Below are positions 39,148 through 48,232 of a DNA stretch of 64,000 bases, one piece after another. Position 1 is the first letter of the stretch, and each line of letters opens with the position of its first letter. The stretch lies in assembly GCF_008630535.1 (NCBI RefSeq), contig NZ_VWPH01000002.1, positions 1 through 64,000 on the forward strand. The letters are read 5' to 3'. A model generated the notes under the pieces. That model searched no databases, was not told where the DNA came from, and worked only from the letters and a program-made list of their open reading frames with translations. This stretch comes from Saccharopolyspora hirsuta. GTDB taxonomy: Bacteria; Actinomycetota; Actinomycetes; Mycobacteriales; Pseudonocardiaceae. The translations under genes and the position numbers were made by a program.

Positions 39148-39167
39148 CTGGAATCAACGACGAAAAA

Positions 39168-39971
39168 CTAGGAGTTCAGCTCGCGGGCGATGAAGGTTAG
39201 TACGTCGCCCATTACCTCTTCCTTGTTCGTCTCGTTGAACAGCTCGTGGCGGCCGCCCGGGTAGATGTGCTCGTGGAACTCGTGGCCGCGGATGCGGTCG
39301 ATGCCGGTCCTGGTGTCGGCTTCCGGCACCAGCTCGTCGTCCTCGCCGTGCACCCACAGGGTCGGCTTGTCCAGCGTCGGGCCCTCGTTGATGGCCAGCA
39401 GGCAGTTGTCGATGGCCTGCAGCGTGGGGCGCTTGAACGGGCCGTGCCAGACCAGCGGGTCGGCCACGTAGGCCGCGCCGACCTCGGGGTCGCGGGACAG
39501 CGTCGACGGGTCGATCGGGGTGTCCGGGATCTCGTCGTGCTCCAGCAGGTCCAGCACGTGCCAGGTGCCCAGCACCGGGGCGGAGAGCACCACCGCCGCC
39601 AGGTGCTCCTGGTGCTCCTGCGCGTAGCGGGCGGCGAGCATGCCGCCCATCGAGTGTCCGATGAGGACGACGGGGAGGCCGGGGTGCTCGGCGGCGACCT
39701 GCTGCCGCAGCGTCTCCAGATCGGCCACGATCGTCTCGGCGTCGGAGAAGCGGACCCGCTCGCCGTCCGAGCGCCCGTGCCCGACGTGGTCCGGCGCGTA
39801 GACCTGGGCGCGGGCGGCCACCAGCTGCTCGGCGACCCACTGGTAGCGGCCGGAGTGCTCGCCGTAACCGTGCGCGATCAGCGCGATCCAGCCGGGGTTG
39901 GTCGCGGCCCACTCCCGCACCACCAGGTTGCCGTGACGTCCGGTGATCTCTCGATCCGTTGGCTCGATCAT
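39168..39971 (-). CDS. Alpha/beta hydrolase, monoacylglycerol lipase-like
   Basis: A 267-residue serine hydrolase of the lysophospholipase/MGLL group. HGYGEHSGRY is the oxyanion region, VLIGHSMGGMLAARYA the nucleophile elbow, LWVHGEDDELVPE the acid, and PGGRHELFNE the catalytic histidine. It probably cleaves monoacylglycerol or lysophospholipid in the cytoplasm, as no signal peptide is present. ATG 39971 chosen; an upstream ATG would add 12 residues with no family similarity. Confidence 0.88.
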   Translation of the reverse strand: MIEPTDREITGRHGNLVVREWAATNPGWIALIAHGYGEHSGRYQWVAEQLVAARAQVYAPDHVGHGRSDGERVRFSDAETIVADLETLRQQVAAEHPGLPVVLIGHSMGGMLAARYAQEHQEHLAAVVLSAPVLGTWHVLDLLEHDEIPDTPIDPSTLSRDPEVGAAYVADPLVWHGPFKRPTLQAIDNCLLAINEGPTLDKPTLWVHGEDDELVPEADTRTGIDRIRGHEFHEHIYPGGRHELFNETNKEEVMGDVLTFIARELNS

Positions 39972-40077
39972 GCTGCCACCACAGCACAACTCATCCGATC
40001 GAGCCAAATGCCGCGCCGTGTTTCGGCGACGACGCGCCGGACCGGGCGCGCTCGGTGCGGCACGCCCGGCGACGGGG

Positions 40078-40767
40078 TCACCGGTGGTAGGCGGTGCCGT
40101 CGATGGAGCCGAAGCCGCAGACCGGGCCGGAGTTCCAGGTGACCGACAGCGGGTCGGTCTCGTCGGGCGGGATGACCTCGAGGCGGGCCGCGGTGGGCGC
40201 GCACGGTCCGTCGGTCGGTTCGCCCTCGTGCGGGACGGCCGTCCAGTGCAGCGTGGCGCTGGCCGACTCGCCCGGGGCCAGCCTGATCAGCGACGGGCCG
40301 GGGTTCGGGGTGCGCTTGGCGTCGGTCGGCAGCGCGCGGCCGGAGGCGTCGACCAGCTGCAGCCCGCCGTAGCCGTACAGGGTGCAGGTCTCGCCGCTGC
40401 TGTTGGTCAGGGTCAGCTCGGCGTAGCGCTGCCCGGCCCCGGCCTCCGGGTTCTGCAGCGAGCCGGTGAGCATCGAGGTGTGGCAGCGGGTCACCTTGCT
40501 GGCCTGCTGCTTCGGCGTCTCCGGCGGTGCCTGGGCGGCGGTGCTCTCAGGGCTGCTGGGGGTCTCGGTGGCGGGCGGTTGGGGCAGCTCGGCGGGCGGT
40601 TGCAGCTCCAGGGCCGCTGCCGGTGGCTGGGGGTTCGAGGCGGGTTCGGTGATGACCTTGCCGGTCTGGGCGGCCTGGCCACAGCCGGTCATCAGCCCCG
40701 CGATCAGCAGGGCTCCGGACGCCTGGAGCGTCCGCAGTCCGATGGTTCGCAGTCGGTGCGCGGTCAC
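40078..40767 (-). CDS. Lipoprotein with DUF4232 domain
   Basis: A 229-residue lipoprotein. The signal ends in the lipobox LMTGC (cysteine near residue 29), followed by a long Pro/Ala/Glu linker to about residue 90 and a beta-sandwich DUF4232 domain (RYAELTLTNSSGETCTLYGY, then APGESASATLHW). The function of DUF4232 is unknown; it occurs in many exported actinobacterial proteins. GTG 40767 is 8 bases from GGGAGG, whereas a GTG at 40776 would lie on top of that site. Confidence 0.8.
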   Translation of the reverse strand: MTAHRLRTIGLRTLQASGALLIAGLMTGCGQAAQTGKVITEPASNPQPPAAALELQPPAELPQPPATETPSSPESTAAQAPPETPKQQASKVTRCHTSMLTGSLQNPEAGAGQRYAELTLTNSSGETCTLYGYGGLQLVDASGRALPTDAKRTPNPGPSLIRLAPGESASATLHWTAVPHEGEPTDGPCAPTAARLEVIPPDETDPLSVTWNSGPVCGFGSIDGTAYHR

Positions 40768-41134
40768 GACGACCACCTCCCGTTCCCGCCGCGCGTCGGC
40801 GGGGTCCGTCGGTCACTGCTCTGCTGTTCTGAAGACGTCCGGTCGGCGAAGGGGTTGCCTCCCGCCCCCATCCTCCGCCCTTCGGGGGCCGTGCGGTGCG
40901 TGGTCGGCCGTTGCTCCGCGGGGCTGAACACCGCTCCGCCCGCGATCGGCTGATCGGGTGCATTCCAGCCGGTGGGGTTACCCGGTCGTGCAATTACCGA
41001 TTCGAGAATTCGGAGGTTCTCGTTTTGAGATACCCCGATCGGGTGGTTGTCTTGACCTGAACGGCGGGACTGCGGGTTCCTACGACTTCGATATCTTTGG
41101 GCACCGCAGCAGGCCGAGCTCAGGGGGTTTGATC
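40768..41134. promoter_or_regulatory. Divergent promoter region of lipoprotein and lysozyme genes
   Basis: No gene. It contains the 10-bp palindrome CCCGATCGGG (41034-41043) and a terminator-like hairpin (41003-41026). I looked for a c-di-AMP (ydaO) riboswitch, which often precedes LysM/cell-wall hydrolase genes in actinobacteria, and did not find its conserved core. Confidence 0.45.
41003..41026 (+). terminator. Small hairpin with T run in the lysozyme leader
   Basis: CGAGAA (41003-41008) pairs with TTCTCG (41017-41022), then TTTT. It is short; if transcription starts upstream it could attenuate the GH25 gene 110 bases further on. Confidence 0.35.
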
Positions 41135-41926
41135 ATGGCCGAACGCATTCCCGGCATTGATGTGGCGCGATATCAGGGGGAACCGGATTGGGGAGCGGTT
41201 CGCGGCGCCGGATACGTCTTCAGCTACATCAAGGCGACGGAAGGCGTCGGGTACGTGAGTCCGACGCTGGACGCCCAGCTGGCCGGGGCCCGCGGCGCGG
41301 GCATGGTCACCGGGCTCTACCACTTCGCCCGCCCGGACACGAATTCCCCGCAGCAGGACGCGGCCGATTTCGCCGGTCAGCTGGCGCGGCTGAACTCCAG
41401 CGCGGCCGGGAACCTGCCGCCGTGCCTGGACATCGAGACCGACGCGCCGAACCTCGGCGCCTGGGTGAAGGGCTTCATCGACGCCATCCGCGGGCACACC
41501 GGCCGCCACGAGGTCGTCGTGTACGCCTCGGCGTCCTGGTTCCAGGACAAGCTGGCCACCGACACCTGGGTGGACCCCGGGGTGTTCCTGTGGGTCGCGC
41601 ACTACGGCCGCCCGCCGGGCGAACCGGGCTACCTGACCGACCGCGTGGTGATCCACCAGCACGCGTCCGACGGGCAGGTGCCGGGCATCGGCGGCAACAC
41701 CGACCTGAACGTCTCGATGGTGCCGCTGGAGGTGCTCACCGGGGCGGGCGCGCCGCCGCCCCCGCCGCCGGCGCCGCCGGAGGAGACCTACGTGGTGCAG
41801 CCGGGCGACACGCTGTCCGAGATCGGCGCGAAGCTCGGTGTGGACTGGCGGGAGATCGCGCGGGTCAACGGGATCTCCAACCCGGACCTGATCTACGTCG
41901 GCCAGGTGCTGAAGATCCCGCGCTGA
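41135..41926 (+). CDS. GH25 lysozyme with C-terminal LysM
   Basis: A 263-residue peptidoglycan muramidase. GIDVARYQGEPDWGAV holds the first catalytic Asp, LYHFARP and PPCLDIETDAP the active-site Asp/Glu pair, and AHYGRPPGEP follows, all GH25. After a proline stretch the last 45 residues are a LysM domain (YVVQPGDTLSEIGAKLGVDW and ending QVLKIPR) that binds glycan. No signal peptide or membrane helix precedes the catalytic domain (MAERIPGIDV), so its route out of the cell is unclear. ATG 41135. Confidence 0.9.
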   Translation: MAERIPGIDVARYQGEPDWGAVRGAGYVFSYIKATEGVGYVSPTLDAQLAGARGAGMVTGLYHFARPDTNSPQQDAADFAGQLARLNSSAAGNLPPCLDIETDAPNLGAWVKGFIDAIRGHTGRHEVVVYASASWFQDKLATDTWVDPGVFLWVAHYGRPPGEPGYLTDRVVIHQHASDGQVPGIGGNTDLNVSMVPLEVLTGAGAPPPPPPAPPEETYVVQPGDTLSEIGAKLGVDWREIARVNGISNPDLIYVGQVLKIPR

Positions 41927-42034
41927 CGGCGGCGTTTGCCAAACCGTTACTGCCGGGTACGTCGATGACCGGCTCCGCTGATCGGATCCCCACTACCGTC
42001 TTCGCGTGAACGTCGCGAGACGGAGGTGAACGCG

Positions 42035-43174
42035 ATGGCGGGGATGGCGGAGCTGGTCCGCGGCCACTGGACGCGCGGTGAGCCGGGCCGGGACGCACCC
42101 TCAGAGCTCGTGGTCGCGCTCTACCGCTGGTGGGTCGTCGCGATGGCCTTCAAGATCGCGGGCGCGACCTGGGACATCTGCTGGCACTTCAAGTGGCTGC
42201 GCGACGACCTCGCGCCCCCGCACCTGATCAACACCGTCGGCACCGTGATCGTGGTGGGCCTGGTCGTCTTCCACACCTACACCGGGATCGGCGTCGACCG
42301 CGCCACGCTGCGCTGGATGCAGTGGGGGCTCGGCATCTTCCTGGTGGCCGCCCCGCTGGACGTGATCAACCACCGGGTCAACGGGCTGGACATCACCGCG
42401 TGGAGCCCGTCGCACGCGCTGCTCTACATCGGCACCGGGCTGATGAGCATCGGGCTGATCCGCGGCTGGGCGCAGCACGGTCGCGGCGACCGGTACTTCC
42501 ACCCGATCACCTGCTTCCTGTGGTTCACGGTGCTGGACAACTTCCTGTTCCTGAACCAGCACCAGGAGTACGGCGTGCTCGGGCTGGCCGCGTGGGACCG
42601 CGGCACGCCTTACGCCGAGGACATCCTGCTGCAGTTCGCCGCCGACGACCTGGGGCGGCCGCTGGACCGGGTCGCCGTCGAGCACTTCACGCTGCCGGTG
42701 CCGGACTGGGTGTACCCGTCGTGGGCGGTGCTCACCGGGCTCGGCACGCTGCTGCTGGCGCGGCGGCTGGTCGGGAGCAGGTGGACCGCCACCACCATCG
42801 CCGCCGGTTACCTGGCGTTCCGCTGCGTGGCTTGGGGGCTGCTGGCCGCCGCCGACTTCCCGATCTCGACCGTGCCGTTCTTCCTGCTGGCCGGGGCGGT
42901 GGCGATCGACCTGTCGTTCCAGCTGGCGGCGCGGATCCGGCCGCTGGTCGGCGCGGTGGCCGTGACCGCGGTTTCCTACGCGGCGCTGTCGCTGCAGCAG
43001 ACCTACCTGGCCGCGCCGCCGTCGGACTACTGGTCGGCGGTGTACGTGGTGGTGCTGTTCGCCGGGCTGTGGTGGTTCTTGCAGTTCCTGCTCGACACCG
43101 GGGTGTGGCAGCGGCTCGTCTCGCGGGGTCAGACGACGACCGGGGCGCGGGAGAGCACCACGCCCAGGCCGTAG
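42035..43174 (+). CDS. Integral membrane protein, unknown function
   Basis: A 379-residue polytopic protein with about nine to ten hydrophobic segments. Early conserved-looking positions are WDICWHFKWLRDDLAPPHL and GLDITAWSPSHALLYIG, with several histidines in or near helices, suggestive of metal or haem ligation, but I do not recognise a named family. ATG 42035 lies 8 bases after GGAGG. Its 3' end overlaps the convergent CopD gene by 46 bases. Proximity to CopD hints at a copper or respiratory link, which is inference only. Confidence 0.62.
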   Translation: MAGMAELVRGHWTRGEPGRDAPSELVVALYRWWVVAMAFKIAGATWDICWHFKWLRDDLAPPHLINTVGTVIVVGLVVFHTYTGIGVDRATLRWMQWGLGIFLVAAPLDVINHRVNGLDITAWSPSHALLYIGTGLMSIGLIRGWAQHGRGDRYFHPITCFLWFTVLDNFLFLNQHQEYGVLGLAAWDRGTPYAEDILLQFAADDLGRPLDRVAVEHFTLPVPDWVYPSWAVLTGLGTLLLARRLVGSRWTATTIAAGYLAFRCVAWGLLAAADFPISTVPFFLLAGAVAIDLSFQLAARIRPLVGAVAVTAVSYAALSLQQTYLAAPPSDYWSAVYVVVLFAGLWWFLQFLLDTGVWQRLVSRGQTTTGARESTTPRP

Positions 43175-44211
43175 GCCACGCCCATCACCGCGACCTCGGC
43201 GGCGGCCCAGGCGAGGAGCGCGGTGCGCTGGTGGCGGGCGATGCGGGGCAGCAGGCGGAAGCGCATCTGCGCCGCCACCGCGCCCAGCGCCACCAGGCAG
43301 ATCGCCTTCGCCACGATGATCTGGCCGTAACCGGTGGTGACCAGGCCGAGCAGGCCGACGTTCGGCGTGATGAGCAGCGTCATCAGGCCGTTGAACAGGC
43401 CCGAGGCGCCGACCACGACGAACGCGATGGTGGCGAGCTTGGAGAACCGCGGCAGCGCTTCCGCCAGCAGCCCGCGCCGCGGCGCGACGAACACCGCGAC
43501 CGCGGCCAGCCCGCCGGTCCACATCGCCGCACCGATCACGTGCAGCTCCATCGAGATCATGCTGAAGTCGTGGTACCGCCAGTCCGTGGCGTGGCCGGTC
43601 AGCGGGATCGGCAGCAGGCCCAGCAGGGCGACGATGGTGCGCAGCTCGGCGGGCACCGACTCGCCGAACCGGATGGCCAGCAGGCCCAGCACCGCGCACG
43701 CCAGACCGGCCCCGGCGCTGGCGAGCAGGCCCGGACCGGCCGGGACGTTCGCCACGTAGTCGACGATCAGCTGGAAGGTCACCGCGCGGTCCGGGCTCAG
43801 CTCCGCGGCCTGCAGGACCAGGGACACCAGGGCGGCGAGCATCCAGAGCAGCGCGGTGATCACGGTGGCGCGCCGGGCCAGCGCCATGATCGGTTCGGTC
43901 TGCTTCGGGCGGTCGAAGCCCAGCAGCTTCGGCAACATGCTCAGGCCGACCGTGGCCAGCGCGGCCAGGTCGAGCACGACCCGCGCGGCGGGCAGGCCGA
44001 AGCGCACCAGCGTCGGCGGGTCGGGCAGTCCGGGGATGGTGCCCACCGCGGTGTAAGCGGTGGTGATCAGGGTGGCCAGCAGGGCGCCGCCGACGAGGGC
44101 GAGCACCACGGCGGTCTTCGCGCCGGTGGCGCCGCGTTCTCCGGCGCCGCTGGGGCGATCCGGTTCCGCGGGTCGTTTCGACCGGGCAACGGCATCAGAA
44201 TCGGCGGCCAC
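43129..44211 (-). CDS. copD: CopD-family copper-transport membrane protein
   Basis: A 360-residue, eight- to nine-helix membrane protein with the CopD domain: SMELHVIGAAMWTGGLAAVA and the later GQIIVAKAICLVALG are the family's conserved segments. CopD imports or handles copper, usually together with CopC or fused to CtaG; neither partner is visible here. The hydrophilic N-terminus of about 30 residues is charged. Start ATG 44211. Confidence 0.82.
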   Translation of the reverse strand: MAADSDAVARSKRPAEPDRPSGAGERGATGAKTAVVLALVGGALLATLITTAYTAVGTIPGLPDPPTLVRFGLPAARVVLDLAALATVGLSMLPKLLGFDRPKQTEPIMALARRATVITALLWMLAALVSLVLQAAELSPDRAVTFQLIVDYVANVPAGPGLLASAGAGLACAVLGLLAIRFGESVPAELRTIVALLGLLPIPLTGHATDWRYHDFSMISMELHVIGAAMWTGGLAAVAVFVAPRRGLLAEALPRFSKLATIAFVVVGASGLFNGLMTLLITPNVGLLGLVTTGYGQIIVAKAICLVALGAVAAQMRFRLLPRIARHQRTALLAWAAAEVAVMGVAYGLGVVLSRAPVVV

Positions 44212-45155
44212 GGATGCATCGTCTCACCCGGACGAGCGGTGAATCCGGAGCGGGCACCGAAGCCGATCACCGGTCGTGACCGAATTGTTTCGGTGCGCGA
44301 GTTCGCCGGTGCGGGGTGATGTTGGCGATGTGTAGTCTCGGTCACCGCCCGCGCGCTGAATAGTTGATCTTCGAATTGGGTGATTTCCCAGTTCGCGAGG
44401 TGTTTTCTCGGTTGGTCTCGATTAGCCGGGTTTGCCGGTCCGGCAATCCGCGCGGACGCCGGGCCCGGCCGGGTTGTGTTGCTGACAATGTCCTCAGCAT
44501 CGTTGTTCTAGAGTCGACCACGTGTATCCGGCGGCCAGCGCAGAAGCGCACGCGGGGGGCGCGCCCGGCGCAGCTCGACCGTGCGCGGGCGAAGCGATTC
44601 CGGACCCCGCGCGGTTCTTTCCGCTCGATTCGTCGAGCCGTCGGCTTTCGTTCACCGGCTCGGTTCACGCTTATTCGACCGGTGTTTCACGGAGCGCTGC
44701 AATAGCGTTTCGCAGCGCATCGGCGAGTGCTCGGGTCAGGGTGGGCACGGAGATCCCCGGAGGTGCTCAGGGACGCGGACGGGAATCGCGTTTCGCCTGG
44801 TCAGCGACGGCCGTTGAGGCGTTCACCTGGCGCAGCGGCCCAGTGGCGCGCTCGGCGCCGCGAAGTGCGAGCCTGGAACGTCTCAGGGAAATTGGGGGTC
44901 CGACCCCGGATGTGAGTCGGGCCCGCGAAGCGCGAGATTGAGCGGTGTGGACGGACAGCGGAGGCGGGAACCGCCGGGGGCGGATCCCGACGCGGGCAGC
45001 AGGCCGGAGCGGCGGACGCCGCGAGGCTCGACAGCGGGACGTGACATGGGTCGCCGACTAGGGTGTTCGGTAGTCGAACGTTCCCGCAGCCTGCTGAAGA
45101 GGACTGACCCGGTCGTGCAGCTCCACCCGAACCCGACGACTGGGCGTGGTCCGCG
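44212..45155. other. Large gap, no supported gene
   Basis: About 940 bases. The first part (44330-44520) is less GC-rich. Small ORFs on both strands have arginine-rich shadow composition. A GCTGA/TCAGC hairpin (about 44480-44498) precedes TAGAGT, and TAGGGT at about 45059 could be a -10 for the operon starting at 45156. Confidence 0.5.
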
Positions 45156-46097
45156 ATGACTGCGCTCGCGGTGTTGCTCGCTGCCCTGGGGGCCCTCGGG
45201 AACGCGGTCGGGGCGCGGATGCAGCACGCCGCGGTCCACGACACGATGGACGGCTCCGGCCTGGGCCTGCGGGTCCAGTCGAAGCTCGTCCGCAACCCGC
45301 GCTGGCTGGTCGGCCTCGCCTCGCTCGGCACCGGTGCGGTGCTGCACGCCTGCGCGCTCGGCCTCGCCCCGCTCAGCGTGGTCCAGCCGATCGGCGTGCT
45401 GGCCCTGCCGATCACCGTGCTGCTGAACGTCCGCCAGCAGGGCACCCGGGTCCGCGACCTGAGCCCCAACGTCCTGCTCGCGGTGACCGCGGCCACCGGC
45501 GGTGTCGCCGCGTTCGTCTTCCTCGCCGCCGGCAGCGCGACCGCCACCCCGGTGGCCGGGGACGTGCAGCTGCTGGCCACCCAGCTGGTCGCCGCCGCCG
45601 TGCTGGCGGTGGGCGTGCTGGCCGTGCTGACCCGGTCGAAGGTGCGCTGCATCCTCTTCGCCGCCGGGTGCGCCATCGCCTACGGGTACGTGTCGCTGCT
45701 GATGCGCGCCGTCGCGCAGCAGCTCGGCACCACCGACCTGCTGGACATCAACCCCCTTCCACTGCTCGGCATCGCCGTGGCGATGGTCGTGGGCGGCTGG
45801 CTGCTGCAGCACGGCTACGCCAGCGGCCCACCGGACCTCGTGGTGGCCTGCCTGACCGTGATCGACCCGATCGTCGCGGTCGGCCTGGGCATCGGCCTGC
45901 TCGGCGAGGCCGACCAGGTCAGCGCCTGGACCGCCACCGGTCAGGCCCTCTGCGCGGTGGTGGCCTGCATCGGGGTGTTCGCGCTCGCGCGCTACCACCC
46001 CGACACCCAGGAGCGGCGCGTGCCCGCTCCGGTGACCGGCAGCAGTGATCTTGCCGGACCGAGTTCGACAGATCGTCCTGACGGGAGTTCCTCTTGA
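45156..46097 (+). CDS. DMT-superfamily membrane protein (EamA/NIPA-like)
   Basis: A 313-residue protein with nine to ten helices, beginning MTALAVLLAALGALGNAVGA. PLSVVQPIGVLALPITVLLN and the second-half LTVIDPIVAVGLGIGLLGE are typical of the small-multidrug/EamA-like and NIPA magnesium-transporter fold. The C-terminal tail is hydrophilic. First gene of a four-gene operon; its stop overlaps the glycosyltransferase start (TTGA). It might export or flip a product of the glycosyltransferases. Confidence 0.72.
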   Translation: MTALAVLLAALGALGNAVGARMQHAAVHDTMDGSGLGLRVQSKLVRNPRWLVGLASLGTGAVLHACALGLAPLSVVQPIGVLALPITVLLNVRQQGTRVRDLSPNVLLAVTAATGGVAAFVFLAAGSATATPVAGDVQLLATQLVAAAVLAVGVLAVLTRSKVRCILFAAGCAIAYGYVSLLMRAVAQQLGTTDLLDINPLPLLGIAVAMVVGGWLLQHGYASGPPDLVVACLTVIDPIVAVGLGIGLLGEADQVSAWTATGQALCAVVACIGVFALARYHPDTQERRVPAPVTGSSDLAGPSSTDRPDGSSS

Positions 46098-47323
46098 CTT
46101 CGCAACCGCACAGCCGACCGCTGCGGATCGTGGTCGGTGCGACCACCTACCCGCCCCACGTGAACGGCGCGGCGAACTTCGGGCACCGGTTGGCGACCGG
46201 GCTGTCCGCCCGCGGCCACGACGTGCACGTCGTCTGCCACTCGTCCGACCGCACCGAGCACATCGAGGTCGAGGACGGCGTGACGGTGCACCGGGTGCCC
46301 TCCTACGGCTCGCCGTTCCACCCGTCGATCCGCGGCATCATGCCGTGGCAGGCCCGCCGCGCCGACCAGCTGCTGGCCGACATCCAGCCCGACGTCGTGC
46401 ACGTGCAGTCGCACTTCTTCATCTGCCGCGGGCTGATCAACTCGGCCCGGCAGCGCGAGCTCCCGCTGGTGGCCACCAACCACTTCATGCCGGAGAACAT
46501 CTTCGGCTACATCAAGGTCCCGCAGGCGCTGCAGGACGCGGCCGGTCGCCTGCTGTGGCGCAACCTGGTCAAGCACTACAGCAAGGCGCAGCTGGTCACC
46601 GCGCCGACCCCCCGCGCCGTCCAGCTGCTGCAGGACAACGGGTTCACCGACGTGGCGCTCCCGGTCTCCTGCGGGATCGACGTCGAGCGGTACCGGCGGC
46701 CCGCCGAGCGCTACCGCGCGCAGAACCCGGACCCGGAGACCCGGACCGTGCTCTTCGTCGGACGCCTCGACGAGGAGAAGCACATCGACGACCTGCTCCG
46801 CGCGATGTCGCTGCTGCGCACCAAGGCCCCGACCCGGCTGGAGATCGTGGGCAACGGCAGCCGCCGCGCCGCCTTCGAGCAGCTCGCCGCCGAGCTCGGG
46901 ATCGCCGACCAGGTGCACTTCCACGGCTACCTCAGCGAGGAGGAGCTGCTGGCGGCCTACGCCCGCGCCGACCTGTTCTGCATGCCCAGCATCGCCGAGC
47001 TGCAGAGCTTGGCCACCATGGAGGCCATGTCGGCGGGCACCCCGGTCGTGCTGGCCAACGCCATGGCGCTGCCGCACCTCGTGCAGCCGGGCCAGAACGG
47101 CTGGCTCTACCCGCCGCGCGACGTGCACGCGCTGGCCCGGGCCATCGACGACGTGCTGGTCGACCGCGCCACGATCGACCGGATGGGCCGGGCCAGCGAG
47201 CGGTTGGTCTCCCGGCACGACATCGACGAGATCCTCGGCCGGTTCGAGTCGATCTACCACCACGTGATCGACCCGGAGGGCGCTGTGGAGCTCGACGAGA
47301 TCCGCACCGAGCTGGCGAGCTGA
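46094..47323 (+). CDS. Glycosyltransferase family 4
   Basis: A 409-residue GT-B enzyme. The N-terminal acceptor domain begins LRIVVGATTYPPHVNGAANF with the flexible G-rich loop; VVHVQSHFFICRG and TNHFMPENIFGYIK follow. The donor domain starts VLFVGRLDEEKHIDDLLRAM and holds MPSIAELQSLATMEAMSAGTP (in part), the E-x7-E nucleotide-sugar motif. It resembles actinobacterial mannosyl/glucosyltransferases acting on lipids, with donor and acceptor unknown. TTG 46094 is 6 bases after GGGAG and overlaps the preceding stop. Confidence 0.88.
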   Translation: MTSQPHSRPLRIVVGATTYPPHVNGAANFGHRLATGLSARGHDVHVVCHSSDRTEHIEVEDGVTVHRVPSYGSPFHPSIRGIMPWQARRADQLLADIQPDVVHVQSHFFICRGLINSARQRELPLVATNHFMPENIFGYIKVPQALQDAAGRLLWRNLVKHYSKAQLVTAPTPRAVQLLQDNGFTDVALPVSCGIDVERYRRPAERYRAQNPDPETRTVLFVGRLDEEKHIDDLLRAMSLLRTKAPTRLEIVGNGSRRAAFEQLAAELGIADQVHFHGYLSEEELLAAYARADLFCMPSIAELQSLATMEAMSAGTPVVLANAMALPHLVQPGQNGWLYPPRDVHALARAIDDVLVDRATIDRMGRASERLVSRHDIDEILGRFESIYHHVIDPEGAVELDEIRTELAS

Positions 47324-47329
47324 GCCGCC

Positions 47330-48232
47330 GTGGTCACCCCGGAACTCCACCCCGCCGAGCGGGTGGCGCGGATCAGCGGCGCTGACGTGCACTACTGGAC
47401 CTACCGCGACGACCTCGCCGCCGGTGCCGATGCGCAGGACGGAGCGGTCGGCGCCGACACGGTGCTGATGGTGCACGGGCTGCGCGGTACGCACCACGGC
47501 TTGGAGCTCATCGCCGCAGGCCTGCCCGACCACCGCGTGGTCATCCCGGACCTGCCCGGGTTCGGGGACTCCGGGCCGATGACCGGGCAGCGCCACGACG
47601 TGGCCGGTTACGCGAAGGTGATCACCGAGCTGATCGAGCAGGTCGGCGGCCAGCGGCCGGTCGTGCTGCTCGGGCACTCGTTCGGCTCGATCATCGCGGC
47701 CCGGGTGGCCGCCACCGCGCCCGAGCTCGTCCGCAGGCTGGTGCTGGTCAACCCGATCGCCACCCCGGCGCTGCGCGGGCCGCGCGTGCTGCTGTCCGGG
47801 TTGACCTCCGCCTACTACACGCTGGGCAAGCGGTTGCCGCTCCGGGCCGGGCACTCGCTGCTGAGCAATCGCTGGGTGGTGCTGGCGGCGAGCCGGGCGA
47901 TGACGCGCACCAAGGACAAGCAGCTGCGCGAGTTCATCGACGCCAACCACCTGCGCCACTTCAGCCGCTTCCACAGCCCCGCCCTGGTCAGCGAGACCTT
48001 CGACGCGTCGACGGCGCACACCGTCACCGAGCACGCCGACGACATCCACCTGCCGACGCTGCTCATCGCCGGGGAGTCCGACGAGATCGCACCGCTGGCG
48101 GGCCAGCGGGCCCTGGCCGCCCGGATGTCCGACGCCGAGCTCGTGGTGATCCCGGGCGTCGGGCACCTGGTGCACTACGAAACACCGGGTCCGGCGGCCG
48201 AAGCGATCCAGCGCTTCCTGGGAACGCCATGA
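47330..48232 (+). CDS. Alpha/beta hydrolase in glycosyltransferase operon
   Basis: A 300-residue hydrolase: MVHGLRGTHHGL is the oxyanion loop, PDLPGFGDSGP follows, VLLGHSFGSIIAARVA is the nucleophile elbow, LIAGESDEIAPL the acid and GVGHLVHYETP the histidine. It is placed between two glycosyltransferase genes with 6-base spacing and an ATGA overlap, so it probably acts on the same glycolipid or a precursor. GTG 47330. Confidence 0.86.
   Translation: MVTPELHPAERVARISGADVHYWTYRDDLAAGADAQDGAVGADTVLMVHGLRGTHHGLELIAAGLPDHRVVIPDLPGFGDSGPMTGQRHDVAGYAKVITELIEQVGGQRPVVLLGHSFGSIIAARVAATAPELVRRLVLVNPIATPALRGPRVLLSGLTSAYYTLGKRLPLRAGHSLLSNRWVVLAASRAMTRTKDKQLREFIDANHLRHFSRFHSPALVSETFDASTAHTVTEHADDIHLPTLLIAGESDEIAPLAGQRALAARMSDAELVVIPGVGHLVHYETPGPAAEAIQRFLGTP

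Larger units (their letters stand above)
38245..39167. other. Long gap with hairpins, no supported gene
   Basis: About 920 bases between the PRC-barrel gene and the lipase-like gene. It holds two strong hairpins (38522-38547 and 38699-38740), a 23-bp tandem repeat (38826-38871) and family C copy C6. Short ORFs are low-complexity and shadow-like. Confidence 0.6.

Noticed and set aside
40930-41134. c-di-AMP (ydaO) riboswitch before the LysM lysozyme gene
   Set aside because: Looked for because such riboswitches often precede these genes in actinobacteria; the conserved core and pseudoknot segments are not present.
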